Assembly: GCA_032716605.1 (NCBI GenBank)
Contig: CM064485.1
Coordinates: 35,220,061 to 35,284,060, forward strand
Length of the DNA: 64,000 bases
Direction: 5' to 3'
Origin: Paralithodes platypus
Taxonomy: Eukaryota > Arthropoda > Malacostraca > Decapoda > Lithodidae
Positions within the stretch are counted from its first letter, which is position 1; each line of letters begins with the position of its first letter. Made by a program: the position numbers and the translations under genes. The notes beneath the pieces were generated by a model that saw only the letters and a program-made list of their open reading frames with translations, searched no databases and was not told where the DNA came from. Below, in pieces: positions 22,450 to 33,540 of the stretch.

Positions 22450-23378
22450 TCGTGGTACAGATAGGGGTTTTATGGAAGAGTTCGGACAGTTTCTTGAGTC
22501 ATTTTCTGCTAAACCTGAAAGACTCTTGATATGTGGAGATTTTAATTGTTGGATTGACAATCCTCATTTGAAACCATTCTCCTCAGAGTTCCTTGAATTG
22601 ATCGATCAAAATAATGTTGTAAATCATGTGCCCCTTCCAACTCATGTCTCAGGACATGTCCTTTATTTAATTCTCGCTCCAGTGGGCTGTAGTAGTGTTG
22701 AGGTTGAGACAGCTGATTCTACCATCTCTGATCACACCTTGATTGCCTTTGGCTTTGAATTCCCTAAGCCCTTCTCTTATGAAAAGATAGTTAGATTCAG
22801 AAACTATATAAATATGGATCAGAATTTGGCTCGTTGCAAAGTAGGTCAGCACTTAAGGAGTATTGATACTTCTGATCTGTCTTCCAAGGAACTGGTTGAG
22901 GTACGTACATAATAGCGCTCTTAAATCAGTATTTGATCGTCACTGTCTAGAGGTTGTGAAGACGATTATAGTACGAGATGATTCACCTTGGTGCAGCCCT
23001 ACAGTTAAAACCTTTAACAGAGAGCGTAAGAAAGCCAAACGTAAATGGCGAAAATATAAAACAGACTTGACATGGTTACACTATGCACAGGCTAGAAGAG
23101 CTGTAGTAAATACAGTCAAGGATGAAAAGAAAATGTATTACTAAGGAAAAGTTGTTTTATATGGTAGCAATCAAAGAAAGTTGGCTGGAGATGTGAATAG
23201 TTTACTTGGCCAAAAAAAAAAAAAAAAAATGTAAATGCAAAACAATCCTCTGTATATGACGCAGAATTGGTTTCTGACTTTATCAAATTTTTTACTAGCA
23301 AGATAACTCGCATAAGACAAACTGGATGTAGCCTCTCTCAACGAATAATTATCAGTTGCACTCCAACCGCAACACACT

Positions 23379-23824
23379 TTAACCCGTACAGCCCCAGCGA
23401 CGCGCCTGACGCGTCAGCGATGTATGTAACGCACAGCCCCAGAGACGCGCCTGGCGCGTCACCCTAATTGCGCCGACCGTAACCTCAAGTGTAGCCACTC
23501 AAGAGGGCTCATATTTGTATGGGAACTGTGTACGTATCCCACGCAACCGTGCCGATGGTTGGAAACTCTCAAAGTCCACGTACGTGCGCGTGAGCGCGCA
23601 ATAACCTGGTTTTTTGGGGTAATTGCCTTCAATTTTTTACTCTTGTAAAATACGTTTTCGAGGGCTCTGTAGGACCATTCTTTAAGCTTTTTGAGCGGTT
23701 TTTCGTGGTTTTTCCTTCATTCCTAACCCATTCGCTATTGTTTCTGGAATAAAACCATTTTTTGAAAACCGGCCGGGTTCTGGTGAACAAACATTACAAA
23801 ACTAGCCGGGGCTGGACGGGTTAA
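23379..23824. mobile_element. piggyBac-type MITE c, 446 bp
   Basis: TTAA at 23379-23382 and 23821-23824. Inverted ends are CCCGTACAGCCCC and GGGGCTGGACGGG. The left part carries GACGCGCCTGACGCGTC-like palindromic duplications (23400-23415 and 23444-23460). It interrupts the linker of the L2-like LINE. Its ends resemble those of the autonomous piggyBac at 40489-45104 (CCCTCCAGCCCC read from its right end), so it may belong to a related family. Confidence 0.82.
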
Positions 23825-25496
23825 ATACGGTCCTCTCATCATTCCATTCAGTCCAAGTGGACATAGTCTCATCATATATTATAAGAAACCTTAATAAAAC
23901 ATTCTGTCCATTGGATCCCATAAATGTTTCTAAACTATCAAGTGTCTATGACCATACAACTGAGTTTATTGCTAAGATACTTAATAAATGCTTCTCAGAG
24001 GGTACCTTCCCACAATCTGAAAAGCATGCCTTGCTCCGACCTCTCCTCAAGAATCCTAGGACTTGATATTGAGAACAAGTCAAACTATCATCCTGTCTCT
24101 CATCTGTCATTTTTATCAAAGGTTTTAGAACATGCCATACTCGACCAACTGCTACCACTACTTGAACAGAATGAAATTATTCCTATTTTCCAGTCTGCCT
24201 ATAGACAACATCATTCAACTGAAACTGCATTAAGAAAAATACACAATGATTAGCTGAGAACACCTGTAGTGGTATGTCCTCATTATTGGTTTTGCTTGAC
24301 CTCTCTGCTGCTTTTGATACTGTTGATCATGAGTGATCTTTATAGTAGTGGAGTGCGTGGCAATGCTCTTATGCTTCTTAGGTCATATTTATCAGGTAGA
24401 TTCCAGTGTGTCATGGTTAATCAGACTCTCTCAAACCCATCAACCTTGCTATTTGGTGTTCCTCAGGGATCAGTTTTGGGCTCTATCCTGTTCACAATCT
24501 ATACCAGAAGCTTATCCCTTCTGCTTCACACACACGATGTCGCCTGTCACTACTATGCTGATGACACCCAGATCTATGTGAAAATTTCAAATGTTCCGGA
24601 TACAAAGAGGAAAATTGAGTCATTGGTGTCTGACATAAAGATCTGGATGACAAGAAGAAAATTAAAACTAAATGATGCTAAGACTGAAATCATCATTATC
24701 CGTGGGAATAGAAGGTGTGATGATTCAGAAAACGCCCTCTATGAACATGGGTGAATCGCAGGTGCAACTTGTAAACTCTGTTCGAAACCTGGGTGCATAT
24801 TTTAACTCTAGATTTTATTTGATCAGATGATCAAAAGTGTTACTTGCACATCAGAATTCTCTATTCTGTGAAGTGGTTCATAAATAGACGTTGCCTCCTG
24901 ATGTTGGTTCAATCATTGATTTTTTCTCGTGTTGATTATTGCAATGCCTTGCTGGTGGGTCTTCCAAATTATATACTAAAGAAAGTCCAATCCATACTAA
25001 ACAGAGCTGCAAGACTAATTTTTGGCATTTCACCAAGGACCCCTACTACTTCATATCATATTGAATTGCACTGGTTGCCGATAAGAGCTAGAATAGAATT
25101 TAAGTTGTGTCTTAAGACTTTTATGGTTCTCAAATTTGTTGAGCCTATGCATCTTGTTGACCTGATAAATCGTCCACCGGCACGGCCTGGTGTAGTATTA
25201 CGTGATGATGATGAGTTTTTGCGGCTTGATGAGCCAGGAGCTATCCAGCAATCGGCATTCTCCGAAAGGTCATTCTCTTATTCAGCTCCGAGGTTGTACA
25301 ACAGGTTGCCACTGTCCATGAGACCGCTGAGTTCTGTTTAGTGCTTCAAGATGCAACTTAAGACTTTCCTTTTTGAGAGAAGCTATGATCTTGAGAGGGC
25401 AGTCCTGACGGATAACTACAGTGTTTAATTTTTTGTTTGTATATTTACTATTATGTGATTTTTTTTTCGAGCGCTAATGAATTCTTTGGAAGAATT

Positions 25497-25517
25497 GGTG
25501 CTCTATGAATTAAGTAT

Positions 25518-25577
<60 letters not shown>

Positions 25578-25578
25578 C
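25497..25578 (+). repeat. (ATT)n tail of the L2-like LINE
   Basis: About 80 bases of ATT/TTA trinucleotides with one TTTTT interruption, directly following the LINE 3' end. Confidence 0.9.
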
Positions 25579-25857
25579 TTGGTATTTATAGGTGGCAGAG
25601 ACATTGTAGTTACAGAAATATCAGTTGCTAAGGGATTCACTTTACCATCAGCTGAAATAAAGCCGACTATGGTAAGGTTTATTCTATGGTACCCACCTTA
25701 CATATTTGTACTCTTCTAAATAAATTAATTGAATGTGTTTGCTCTTGTTTACTATCCTTTATACTCTCTGTGATGACTTGCTGAGCATATGGATGTTCCT
25801 CCACTGGTTGTAATATTCTAAATTCTCATGTCATTGACGAAAAGAACCACTAGTAAA

Positions 25858-27250
25858 TTATGGGTTTGACAACCCGAAGGTAAGGAAGGAAAACCTTAAA
25901 TTTAATAGTGGTTCTGTAGTCAATGACGTCTATGGCCCTCCTGCCTTTCCCTTCCCATTCATATGAAACATTAGAGGAAGAATCTAGTGGATCATAGGAT
26001 AGACTCGGCGTGACATTAAAATCTATTAATGTTTTTTTATTATATAATATAATAATTTTCTTAGTGGCATCCACTTTCAATGACGTACGTACCTTAGGCT
26101 ATAATTAGGGTACCCCCTAGGATGTTTATGGTTCTTGACCGACATGTTTAACCCTTCCTACCCGGTCTGCCTTAGATAAGGACAGCACGAAAGAAGGGCC
26201 GCTACCCGGTATGCCTTATCTAAGGCATGAGCTTAATAGCCTAATTAAGCTTGATCCGAATGCCGTGCGTACGACGTATGTCAACAAACCCAAGCGTTCG
26301 TCACCACACCTCCGAAAACAAGAAGGAGAAGACTCCTCAATGTTATTGTTCTGACGTCATGACGAAATTAGTGTCTAAAAAGCCCCCATATTGGCAACAT
26401 CTCTGCAATATTGGCTCCACTGAAATCGTCATCACAACTGAACCAGTTGTTGTTGTTGTTGTTGTTGTTCCCCAAGCTGCCTGGCCGAACAGCCCCAAGG
26501 CCCCGAGCAAGGCCAAGGCCATAACCGAGCGCCCCCACAGAACCCTCCCCGCCGACCACAATAAAGCCTGGGTGACCGAAGCCACTCCATGGCGGGGAGC
26601 TGAGGAGGGTGCGGAAATGCCCGGGAAACCAAAGCCCCACCCAGGGCCCTGTGCCCCTCAGCAATTATGAAGAGAAAGTTGAGGGGCAAGGGAAAAATGT
26701 GACGCTTTGGCTTCCAATCTTGGTAGATTGGGAGGTCAATCCACGTTAGAGACGCCGTCACTTGAGATCTAGAAAATATGTAAGTAAAAGGAACAGTCAG
26801 AGTAAGCTATGGGTATGGCAGAGATCGCTCAGTTCTCACTCTGATAGACCAGCCCATCACCACACTGAACCAGTTGACTTACAGAGCTCTACTCAATGCC
26901 AAAATACAGATTGAAAACCGCACTACGATTATAGATGAGTGGGAAAGTTCTAGCAGTGAAAATAAACATAAATACGGTAGCCTAGGCCTAGACGTTTTTC
27001 AGCCATATCGCCCGGGTAGGGGCGACCGTCATTTGGTAAGACAGCCCGGGGAGGAAGGGTTAAGGTAAAACCGGGTCCTTAGGGACCTGGGCAAGGCCAT
27101 ATATTACATATAGGCTCTCAGTCATTGACTATGGAACCATTATTAAACACATGTTTTCAGTAGTTTCATTTGGGGTGTTATTGGTGTTAAGAACGATGTT
27201 AAAAATAATATAAGGTTTCCTTTTCTCCCCTTCAGGTTGTCAAACCTGTA
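25858..27250. mobile_element. TIR DNA element T2, copy 1, with nested MITE d
   Basis: Left end GGGTTTGACAACCCGAAGG, then AATAGTGGTTCTGTAGTCAA. The right end is the inverse: TTGACTATGGAACCATTATT, then CTTCAGGTTGTCAAACC. The inverted arms are thus about 70 bp with a few gaps. A second, shorter copy lies at 38073-38508. No transposase was seen. The central 26148-27063 segment is a separate TTAA-flanked insertion. Confidence 0.75.
26148..27063. mobile_element. piggyBac-type MITE d, 916 bp
   Basis: TTAA at 26148-26151 and 27060-27063. Ends are CCCTTCCTACCCGG / CCGGGGAGGAAGGG. Close to the left end a GGTCTGCCTTAGATAAGG block is repeated as GGTATGCCTTATCTAAGG (26164-26224). A (GTT)8-like run lies at 26446-26468. 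The open frames here are short and show no transposase signature. Confidence 0.8.
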
Positions 27251-27319
27251 TTATACAAATTCGTCAGACATGACTCTAAGCATTTGATACCGTTAGACAT
27301 TCAAATTACTACTTCCAGT

Positions 27320-28450
27320 CCTTAGAGAAAAACAAGGAGTTATACCTAGTTTTTGTGGATCTGGAGAAGGACTTTGACCAGGTGTCAAGGGAAGTAATGC
27401 CGTGGGCTATGAGAAAACTCGGAGTAAAAGGGTAGTTGGTGCGTGTGATAAAGAGAATGTATGAGGGGTCACCAGCAGCAGTTAGAGTGAATGGGGTTCT
27501 GAGCGAATAGTTCCCAGTGAAAGTTGGAGTTCACTATGGTTCAGTGTTGAGCCCATTACGTTTTTTTTGGTCCGGGAGGCTCTGTCAAGGGACTTTAGCA
27601 CTGGACTTCCATGGGAGTTGTTATATGCAGATGACCAAGTTCTTATTGCAGATAGTGTCCAGGAAGCAGAGGCAAAGTTCAAAAGATGGAGGGGGGTATG
27701 GCAAACAAGGTTCTAAGAGTTAACATAAATAAAACAAAGGTCATGATTAGTGGAGTAAGGCGCGGAACTATGGAAAGAAGTGGCTAGTATCCATGCGCAG
27801 TATGTGGGAAGAGGGTGGGAAGCAACTCAATTCAGTGTTGCTTCTGTAGTGACTGGGTACACAAGAGATATAGTGGGGCTAGAGGACCTTTGACGAGGAT
27901 CATAGACTTTGAATGTGCAGTGTGCAAGTGAGAACTTGTGTTGATTTCCACAGTGTAACGCTGGAGTGTTTGAATAAATTCTGCTATTTGGGCTATACGG
28001 TTTGCACCGGAGGTGGCGCTGAAGTTGGCTCCATTGCTAGAGTCAGAAGTGGCTGGGGGAAGTTTAGAGAGCTGTTGCCACTCCTGACCATGAGAGAACT
28101 CCCACTTCACTTTAAAGGGTAGGTGTATACCTTGTGTGTTAGGAGTGCGATGACCTATGCCTCGGAGACGTGGCCGGTTAAAGCGGAGGATATCAATAGA
28201 ATAGAACAGAATGAGAAGAGAATGGTGAGATGGATATGTGGGGTTAACCTCAGGGACGAGGTATCGAGCGAGAAATTAAGAAGGCGTCTGGGCATTAGGA
28301 GTGTCAGTGAAGTGATGCGCACAAGGCGACTTGGTTGGTTTGGACATGTGGAGAAGAATGGATGATCAGAACTGGGAAAGAAATGCCGAACTGTGAACGT
28401 GGGGGGAGCTGCACGTAGGGGTAGAACTAGAATGACGTGAGATCAGGTAC
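27320..28450 (+). mobile_element. RTE-like family B LINE, copy 1 (RT to C-terminus), broken
   Basis: FVDLEKDFDQVSREVMPWAM (motif A region, degenerate), the GVHYGSVLSPL block (motif B), YADDQVLIADS in a shifted frame (motif C), then CAVCGKRVGSNSIQC (27798-27843), a Cys-rich finger-like motif typical of this family. Next LECLNKFCYLGYTVCTGGGA, YASETWPVKAEDINRIE, MVRWICGVNLRDEVSSEKL and RRLGWFGHVEKNG. Many frameshifts. Homology stops near 28450 and resumes at about 28976 with the 3' end, leaving a ~520-base interruption. Confidence 0.78.
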
Positions 28451-28975
28451 TCAGCTACTCAGCTCTCTTAATGTGAAGTGAGTTACTCGCACGTAGGAAA
28501 TATATTGTGTATATAACTAGAAACTCTTTAGTGAGTATTAATGAGGACTATATTTGTGTCTATAAATTAATGTGTTTGATTTTATATACAAGTATAATAG
28601 GTTGAATTTGAATTTGAGTGGATGTGTGTGTGGTTTTTTTTTTTTTTGTGTGTTGGGGTGTATTGCTGGTATAGTGTGTTTGTGTGGGCGTGTATTGCCA
28701 AATTAATGTAGGTGGAAAATAATATCATGCAAAAGGTTCTATTGTATTATATATGTAAGTGTATGTGTAAATGTGTGCATGTGTGTATATATACTGTATG
28801 TATATGGGTATATATGTTCACAATTTTGTTGTCGGAGCATGTGAGTAAGATTGATATTGAGGTGCCTTTTAAAGAGAATATTTCTCTCAAAGGGCACAGC
28901 CATAATTATATTGTATTCTGCATATGTATATATTGTATACTATTTTTGGCAAAATAAGCAATAAACAAACAAACT
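28451..28975. other. AT/GT-rich interruption within RTE-B copy 1
   Basis: This is absent from the other family B copies (the minus copy reads straight from the RKTWDQ block into SLRSDLK). It contains GTGTGT-rich and TATATG-rich sequence, and its end, GCAATAAACAAACAAAC, looks like an A-rich retroposon tail. It may be a SINE-like or MITE insertion; no A/B boxes or clear target duplication were found. Confidence 0.5.
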
Positions 28976-29108
28976 CCGGTCCGATCTCAAAATGAAGAAC
29001 TTGACAACAAAGTCAGCCCTTGCCTGGAAAGCCGCCATGTAGGACATGAGACTGTAACCACATTCTCTGTGGACAAAACAGTCTTTGAACTTGTATGCAT
29101 GTATGTAT
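28976..29108 (+). mobile_element. 3' end of RTE-B copy 1 with (GTAT)n terminus
   Basis: Matches the 3' ends at 39600-39683 (plus) and 31646-31780 (minus): GGACATGAGACTG, then GGACAAAACAGTCTTTGAAC, and TTGTATGCATGTATGTAT. RTE elements end in short tandem repeats, here GTAT. Confidence 0.75.
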
Positions 29109-29310
29109 CGCGAGCCGTGGCATAGTCAGTAGAGCGTCGGCTGCTGATCAAAGGGTCGGCGGATCGAATCCTCACTGTCAAAATATTATTGGTAGATGTC
29201 AAGCTCGGGCAACTTAACCTAGCAATTCGTGATAAACGCCTAATTTTCATTTCTCGGGAATTACGGCGTCTGTCAAAAAAAAGGAAAAAAAATAAAAAAA
29301 TAAAAATGAT
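29109..29310 (+). mobile_element. tRNA-derived SINE
   Basis: A box TGGCATAGTCAG at 29118-29129 and B box GGATCGAATCC at 29161-29171, separated by 31 bases as in a tRNA promoter. The head does not fold into a complete tRNA. A unique body follows, and the sequence ends in an A-rich tail with T's (29275-29308). It is adjacent to the 3' end of an RTE-B LINE. Confidence 0.75.
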
Positions 29311-29925
29311 GTTGTCCAGTAATATACAATACACTATACTGTATATATTTATGGAAAACAATCACTTGCACAATATACAAGAATTGCATAATGTGTTTTA
29401 CTTAGACTTATTAGGAGTTAGAGTGAGTTGTTCAGGGGCTGCATACAGCCATCTTTAAATATTGGGTCAGCAACCTCCCAGCTTCACTCATGCTTAGAGA
29501 CTGACAAAAACAGCCAGTATTGATTTTCTCGGTGCTGTTACCGACGTCGCACCTTGTTGGCAATAGCTTGCCATTTTCTTCACATTGCTCGCTATTTGTA
29601 GGGGAAATTTCGTCGGATTGAGTTGTTTGCTTTTTGCCACCAAAGTTCTGAAGGCTTGCTTTGGCTTAAGAACGTGATTTGAGTGGTTGTACACTTTAGG
29701 AAAAACCTCCTTCGCGGTTATGAGCATCAAGCGGTTAATTAAGTTAGTGCAGTATAACTTTTTATCATGTGTTTCTAATGACCAGTAACTAGTACTATTT
29801 GTTTCTTGTCGTGGAAGTGTCGAGTTAATGCCCCGCTCTCTTAACTTCACACAAATTATCATCAATGTTTTTTGGCAAATTAATGATTTTGAGTGTACAT
29901 AAGTGACTGGTAACCTTCCTTACAA
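29311..29925. other. Intron 1 end, no feature recognised
   Basis: Includes a 123-codon minus-strand open frame (29494-29865) without recognisable homology. The final ~25 bases before exon 2 form a pyrimidine-rich tract (TAACCTTCCTTAC) as expected at a 3' splice site. Confidence 0.4.
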
Positions 29926-30088
29926 CATGGGACATCCTCAGTAACCAAGTGAACCCTGGGACGGCCCTTGATGCAGTGGAGGAGGGGTGTAGTGTGTGTG
30001 AGGTGCTGCGCTGTGATGGAAATGTCGGCTATGGTGGCAGTCCCGACGAAAATGGAGAGACCACCTTGGATGCCATGATTATGGATGG
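29926..30088 (+). CDS. AGA: AGA exon 2 (non-canonical acceptor)
   Basis: Codes for [18 protein letters not shown], then [20 protein letters not shown], then [17 protein letters not shown]. This matches the family's 'AW..L..GG.ALDAVE.GC..CE...[25 protein letters not shown]' core of the alpha subunit. The 3' end GATGG|GTACGC (donor GT at 30089) joins exon 3 in perfect frame. At the 5' end, phase 1 from exon 1 plus CA gives Ala-Trp, which places the junction after TTCCTTACAA: an AA, not AG, acceptor. Other AGs: 29940-29941 would cause an early stop; 29948-29949 would stay in frame but delete the conserved Ala-Trp segment. An RTE-A fragment begins 43 bases after the donor. Confidence 0.85.
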
Positions 30089-30131
30089 GTACGCTTGCCC
30101 TTGTCTACGATCAGGTCTTCTGAAAACTTAT

Positions 30132-30780
30132 ATTATCTATCTATCTATCTATTGCCTGACACCATGATCCCCAAAGGGGTGGCCATGAACAAAACGCCCC
30201 CATGCACTTCTGTCCCCAGTCAGTCAATGCCCCTCCTCCCAACCAGCACCACCTTCATTCATATACTTCTTCACTCCATCCTTCCACCTCTCTCTCGGTT
30301 TACCTCTCCCTCTCTGTCCTTCCACCTCACTCTCGTACACCCTCTTAATAATTCTCTCGCTTCCCATACGTTCCATATGGCCGAACCATCTCAAGGTGTT
30401 CCTTTTCACACTTTTCAGCACATCTACCTCCAAACCACACCTTCCTCTTACTTCCTCATTCGTCTGTCTATTCCTCCATGTAACTCCGTACGCACTTCTC
30501 AAGTAACTCATTTCCACCCCTCTCATTCTTGGTCTAAGTCTCTCCACCAACGTCCATGCTTCACTTCCGTAAGTCAATGTCAGGATTACCACACTGTCAT
30601 GCAAGGACTTCTTCACTTCCATGCTGACCAGGGTGGTCAGCATGTCATGGTCAGGTATCATTTCATGATACTGCTTTCAGCATTCCCACAACACTCTTCC
30701 CCTGTAGTACCCTCTCCCGCACTTCTTCATCCATACTCCCATCTTTACTCAGCACACTGCCCAGATACTTAAATGAGCTG
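30132..30780 (-). mobile_element. RTE-A LINE 3' fragment next to AGA exon 2
   Basis: Minus-strand copy of the RTE-A C-terminus: SMEVKKSLHDSVVILTLTYG, SEAWTLVERLRPR, SYLRSAYGVTWRNRQTNEEV and LRWFGHMERMGSERIIK. It ends at 30136-30160 with the family's terminal (TCTA)n and TTGCCTGAC. Frameshift near 30640. The copy is truncated at about 30780. Confidence 0.88.
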
Positions 30781-31440
30781 ACAATCTATATATTATATTA
30801 TATAGCTGTTATATATTAGATTGGAAGGTTGTTCCCTTAAATAGTTCCCTGGGGTACACAGTTAATAAGTTTGTGAATTTTGAACTTCTACACTGTATAA
30901 GAATTCTTTACACTACACATTTTTACATTCTAAAATAGTACCGGTGTATTAATTTTGTCTTCATTACTCTTCATATAACAATATGCACTGCAGCACTTGA
31001 TCTACTTATTCTCCTTAAAATGTTAATTTGCCCTGTTATTCATCCCACCATTCTCATTCACAATTTCTATATTCTTATTCACTCAAGTGTGAGCCATTCA
31101 CCCGTATTGGCCATCGACCAAACTATGCTCAGAAAAATATTCCACAAACCTTATTATATATGACTGTTTAGCCCATACCAGCAGCAGACCAAGAACGTCC
31201 ACGAACCTAAACTGACACAGTTTCGGACAAATTATAGATAACACTTGACTATCAATTATGTACGATTATGTACGACAGGTTGGGTAATAGTATCAGGACG
31301 ATTAAAAATCGTATATCACTTAACCGAGTTGGCGGGGGGAAGCGTAAAAATAGTCATGGTCGAAGTCTAATAAACTCACCGTGTGTTCGAAGGCATAGTC
31401 CTCCACGAGACTAAAAACCTGGTTCTTCAAATAAGAACTA
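30781..31440. other. Unassigned AT-rich intronic sequence
   Basis: No open frame of note, no terminal repeats and no motif recognised. Confidence 0.4.
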
Positions 31441-31560
31441 AGGTTGCTTTCCTTATATCCGCTCATGGCCGAGTGGTTACGGTGCCCGACTCTCCCAAAT
31501 ATACCTGGAGTGAGTGGGTTCGAATCCTGGTGAGGATACCTCTTACCCAACACTTGACTA
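31441..31560 (+). mobile_element. tRNA-derived SINE head (class II tRNA-like)
   Basis: A box TGGCCGAGTGGTTACGG at about 31467-31483 and B box GGTTCGAATCC at 31518-31528, with a long variable arm between as in tRNA-Ser/Leu. The acceptor stem does not close, so I call it a SINE or tRNA pseudogene rather than a functional tRNA. Confidence 0.6.
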
Positions 31561-31645
31561 GTTTGTATGCATGGCAGAGATATGTGCTCTACTGACCATG
31601 CTTGTTACATGGTTTAAAAATCATAAGTCTTTCGAAATTTCAGAT

Positions 31646-33540
31646 ACATACATACATACATATATACATACACAAATTTAAAGACCGAGTGCTCCACATG
31701 AAGTGTGGTTCCGGTCTCATGTCGTACGGTGTTCCAGGCAACTCTGTTCAGAGCTTCCTCACTTGGCAGGTTCTTTGATTTAAGATCAGACCGCAAAGAC
31801 TGATCCCACGTCTTTCTTGGTCTGCCCTTTGGTGCAGCTCCCCGGACGTTCATGGACTTGCATATTTTCACCCAGCTTTGTTCATCCATCCTATCCACAT
31901 GTCCAAACCATCCAAGCCTGCTAGTACGCATCTCAACACTGATACTCTTGATACAGTATCTAACCTTCTCCTTAGATCTTCACTTGATATCCTATCTTAC
32001 TGTTTGACACCACACGTCCATCTCACCTTCTCATATCATTGTGTTAAATTCTGTTGATATCATCCGCTTTGACAGGCCACGTTTCTGAAGCATATGTCCT
32101 TGCACTTCTAACGCATGAAGCGTACACCTTTCCCTTCAAGAGGAAAGGGAGTCTTCTCATGGTGAGTAGTGGCAACAGTTCTCAAAACATTCCCCAGCCG
32201 CATCTTATTCTGGCGATAGTGGCGGCTTCTGCCCAACCACCGGCAGAGATAGTATCACCCAAGTAGCAAAGCTTGTCCTCCATCTCTAGTGCCTCATTGT
32301 CAAAGTTAACACTCTCTAGCCAATCATTGAACACAGCCTCTCCTTTGCATACTATGCATACAAATGTCTCAATTTCGGACTTCTCCCTTAACCCGGCAAG
32401 CGCGATAGGCCTCACGGAAGGCTTCCTATAGGGAACGCGATAGGCCTCACGGAAGCAGGACCATAAAAAAAGCCTTCCATAAAAAAAAAGGGCCTATCAA
32501 AACAAAGGAATTTGTCTCTAGGTGAGATAATTCCCCTCCAGTACTCATCCATGTAAATCTCACCCACCCCCCTCCCCTCCTTCCCCACCTTATTCCCCCC
32601 TCCCTCCCCTCCTCAATTATCACCTATTTTTCCTCTTATTATCATCATTTATCGGTTATTTTTCTCTCCCGCGATAATGTAGCACAAGTGGGTTGCATAA
32701 AAGATCGTTATGCAACACCCAGACACCGGCACACACCGCCCCGCTCTCCTCAGTTGACTCCCAGACAGCGAGAGGGGAAGGCTGCCTGTCTCTCTCTCTC
32801 GCCTGAGATTATGACCGGGTGGCCAATATCTTCGTTTTTCACCACCCAAATGCTTTTCCCACTTATTTTAGCACTCTTGAAGGTTCATATATACATCATA
32901 TATGTAAAATAAAAGCATACCGAAAACAAATAATGGTTTATATTGTAAATATAACGAATTCTGTCAGAATCCAGGGCTAGAAATGCACAAATAACTACCC
33001 TAGCACCTACTGTCATATCGCGCTTGTCAGGTTAATTCTAGTGTAGCACTTCTTCCTGTGATGTGCCCAGAAGCGGCAGATGCTATACTGTGTTGAGTTC
33101 ACGCCCACCCCTTTTCTGCATACTGCACATGGGTATGCACCATTTTTGTTTACCTTTCCTAGCCCTAATCTATTGTGTAAAACCTTGGTGTACTTATATT
33201 AACTCTTAACCCTTTACTTGCCATGCCCTCTCTCCATCTTCTGAACTTGGCCTCTGCATCCCGCACACTATCTGCGATAAGTACTAGGTCATTTGCGTAT
33301 AGCAGTTCCCAGGGGAGCCCAGCTCTGACATCTCCAGATAGTGCCTCCAGAACCATAACAATGAGGAGAGGGCTTCGCACAGAGCCCTGGTAGACTCCGA
33401 CGCGAACTGTAAACTCCTCACTCAGTACACCTTTCACCCTCACTCGTACATCTTCATTATCACACGCACCAACCACTCCTCTTTGCCAACTTTTCTCATA
33501 GCCCTGTTCTGTCAGGCAGTTTAATGAAAAAACTACCATA
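31646..33540 (-). mobile_element. RTE-like family B LINE, copy 2, split by MITE e
   Basis: Minus-strand order: RT at 33165-33540 (RVGVYQGSVRSPLL, YANDLVLIADS with Ala-Asn where the family has Ala-Asp, KGLRVN), finger region, then after MITE e the C-terminus at 31614-32415 (EMEDKLCYLGDTISAGG, GWFGHVDRMDEQSWVK, RKTWDQSLRSDLKSK). It ends in ATAC repeats (31646-31675). Broken by frameshifts. The homology across MITE e continues directly when the TTAA-flanked insert is skipped. Confidence 0.8.
32388..33035. mobile_element. piggyBac-type MITE e, 648 bp
   Basis: TTAA at 32388-32391 and 33032-33035. Ends are CCCGGCAAGCGCGATAGG and CATATCGCGCTTGTCAGG, partly inverted. The left end contains a GCGATAGGCCTCACGGAAG duplication (32401-32420, 32438-32456). 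Inserted in RTE-B copy 2. No coding capacity. Confidence 0.8.

Larger units (their letters stand above)
22450..25578 (+). mobile_element. L2-like LINE, 5'-truncated, degenerate
   Basis: Endonuclease C-terminal half: LLICGDFNCWIDNP, TISDHTLIAF. Linker: RERKKAKRKWRKYK. RT: NYHPVSHLSFLSKVLE, the QSAYRQHHSTETAL block, LLDLSAAFDTVDH (motif A), GVPQGSVLGSILF (motif B) and YYADDTQIYV (motif C). C-terminal tail: FSRVDYCNALLVGLPN, LNRAARLIFG, HWLPIRARIEFK and YNRLPLSMR. The 3' end is GAGCGCTAATGAAT... followed by an (ATT)n tail at 25497-25578, as in L2. Stops and frameshifts (22913, 24066, 24254, 24753) make it inactive. MITE c sits inside at 23379-23824. Confidence 0.82.
1925..29925 (+). other. AGA intron 1, about 28 kb
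   Basis: Bounded by the GTAAGC donor at 1925 and the pyrimidine-rich tract that precedes exon 2 (TTCCTTACAA, ending at 29925). The expected acceptor AG is absent and AA is found instead. Most of the identifiable content is transposable elements, listed separately. No additional AGA coding is needed: exon 1 ends at Asn-Ala-Thr-Ala-Lys and exon 2 resumes at Ala-Trp with the family spacing. Confidence 0.75.

Noticed and set aside
29104..29180. Possible tRNA gene
   Set aside because: A and B boxes are good, but the acceptor and anticodon stems do not close and an A-rich tail follows, so it is a tRNA-derived SINE.
29494..29865. 123-codon minus-strand ORF just before AGA exon 2
   Set aside because: No domain, no start context and intronic location; ORFs of this length are expected by chance.
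31464..31540. Possible tRNA-Ser/Leu gene
   Set aside because: Class II-like boxes are present but there is no complete cloverleaf; treated as a SINE head or pseudogene.
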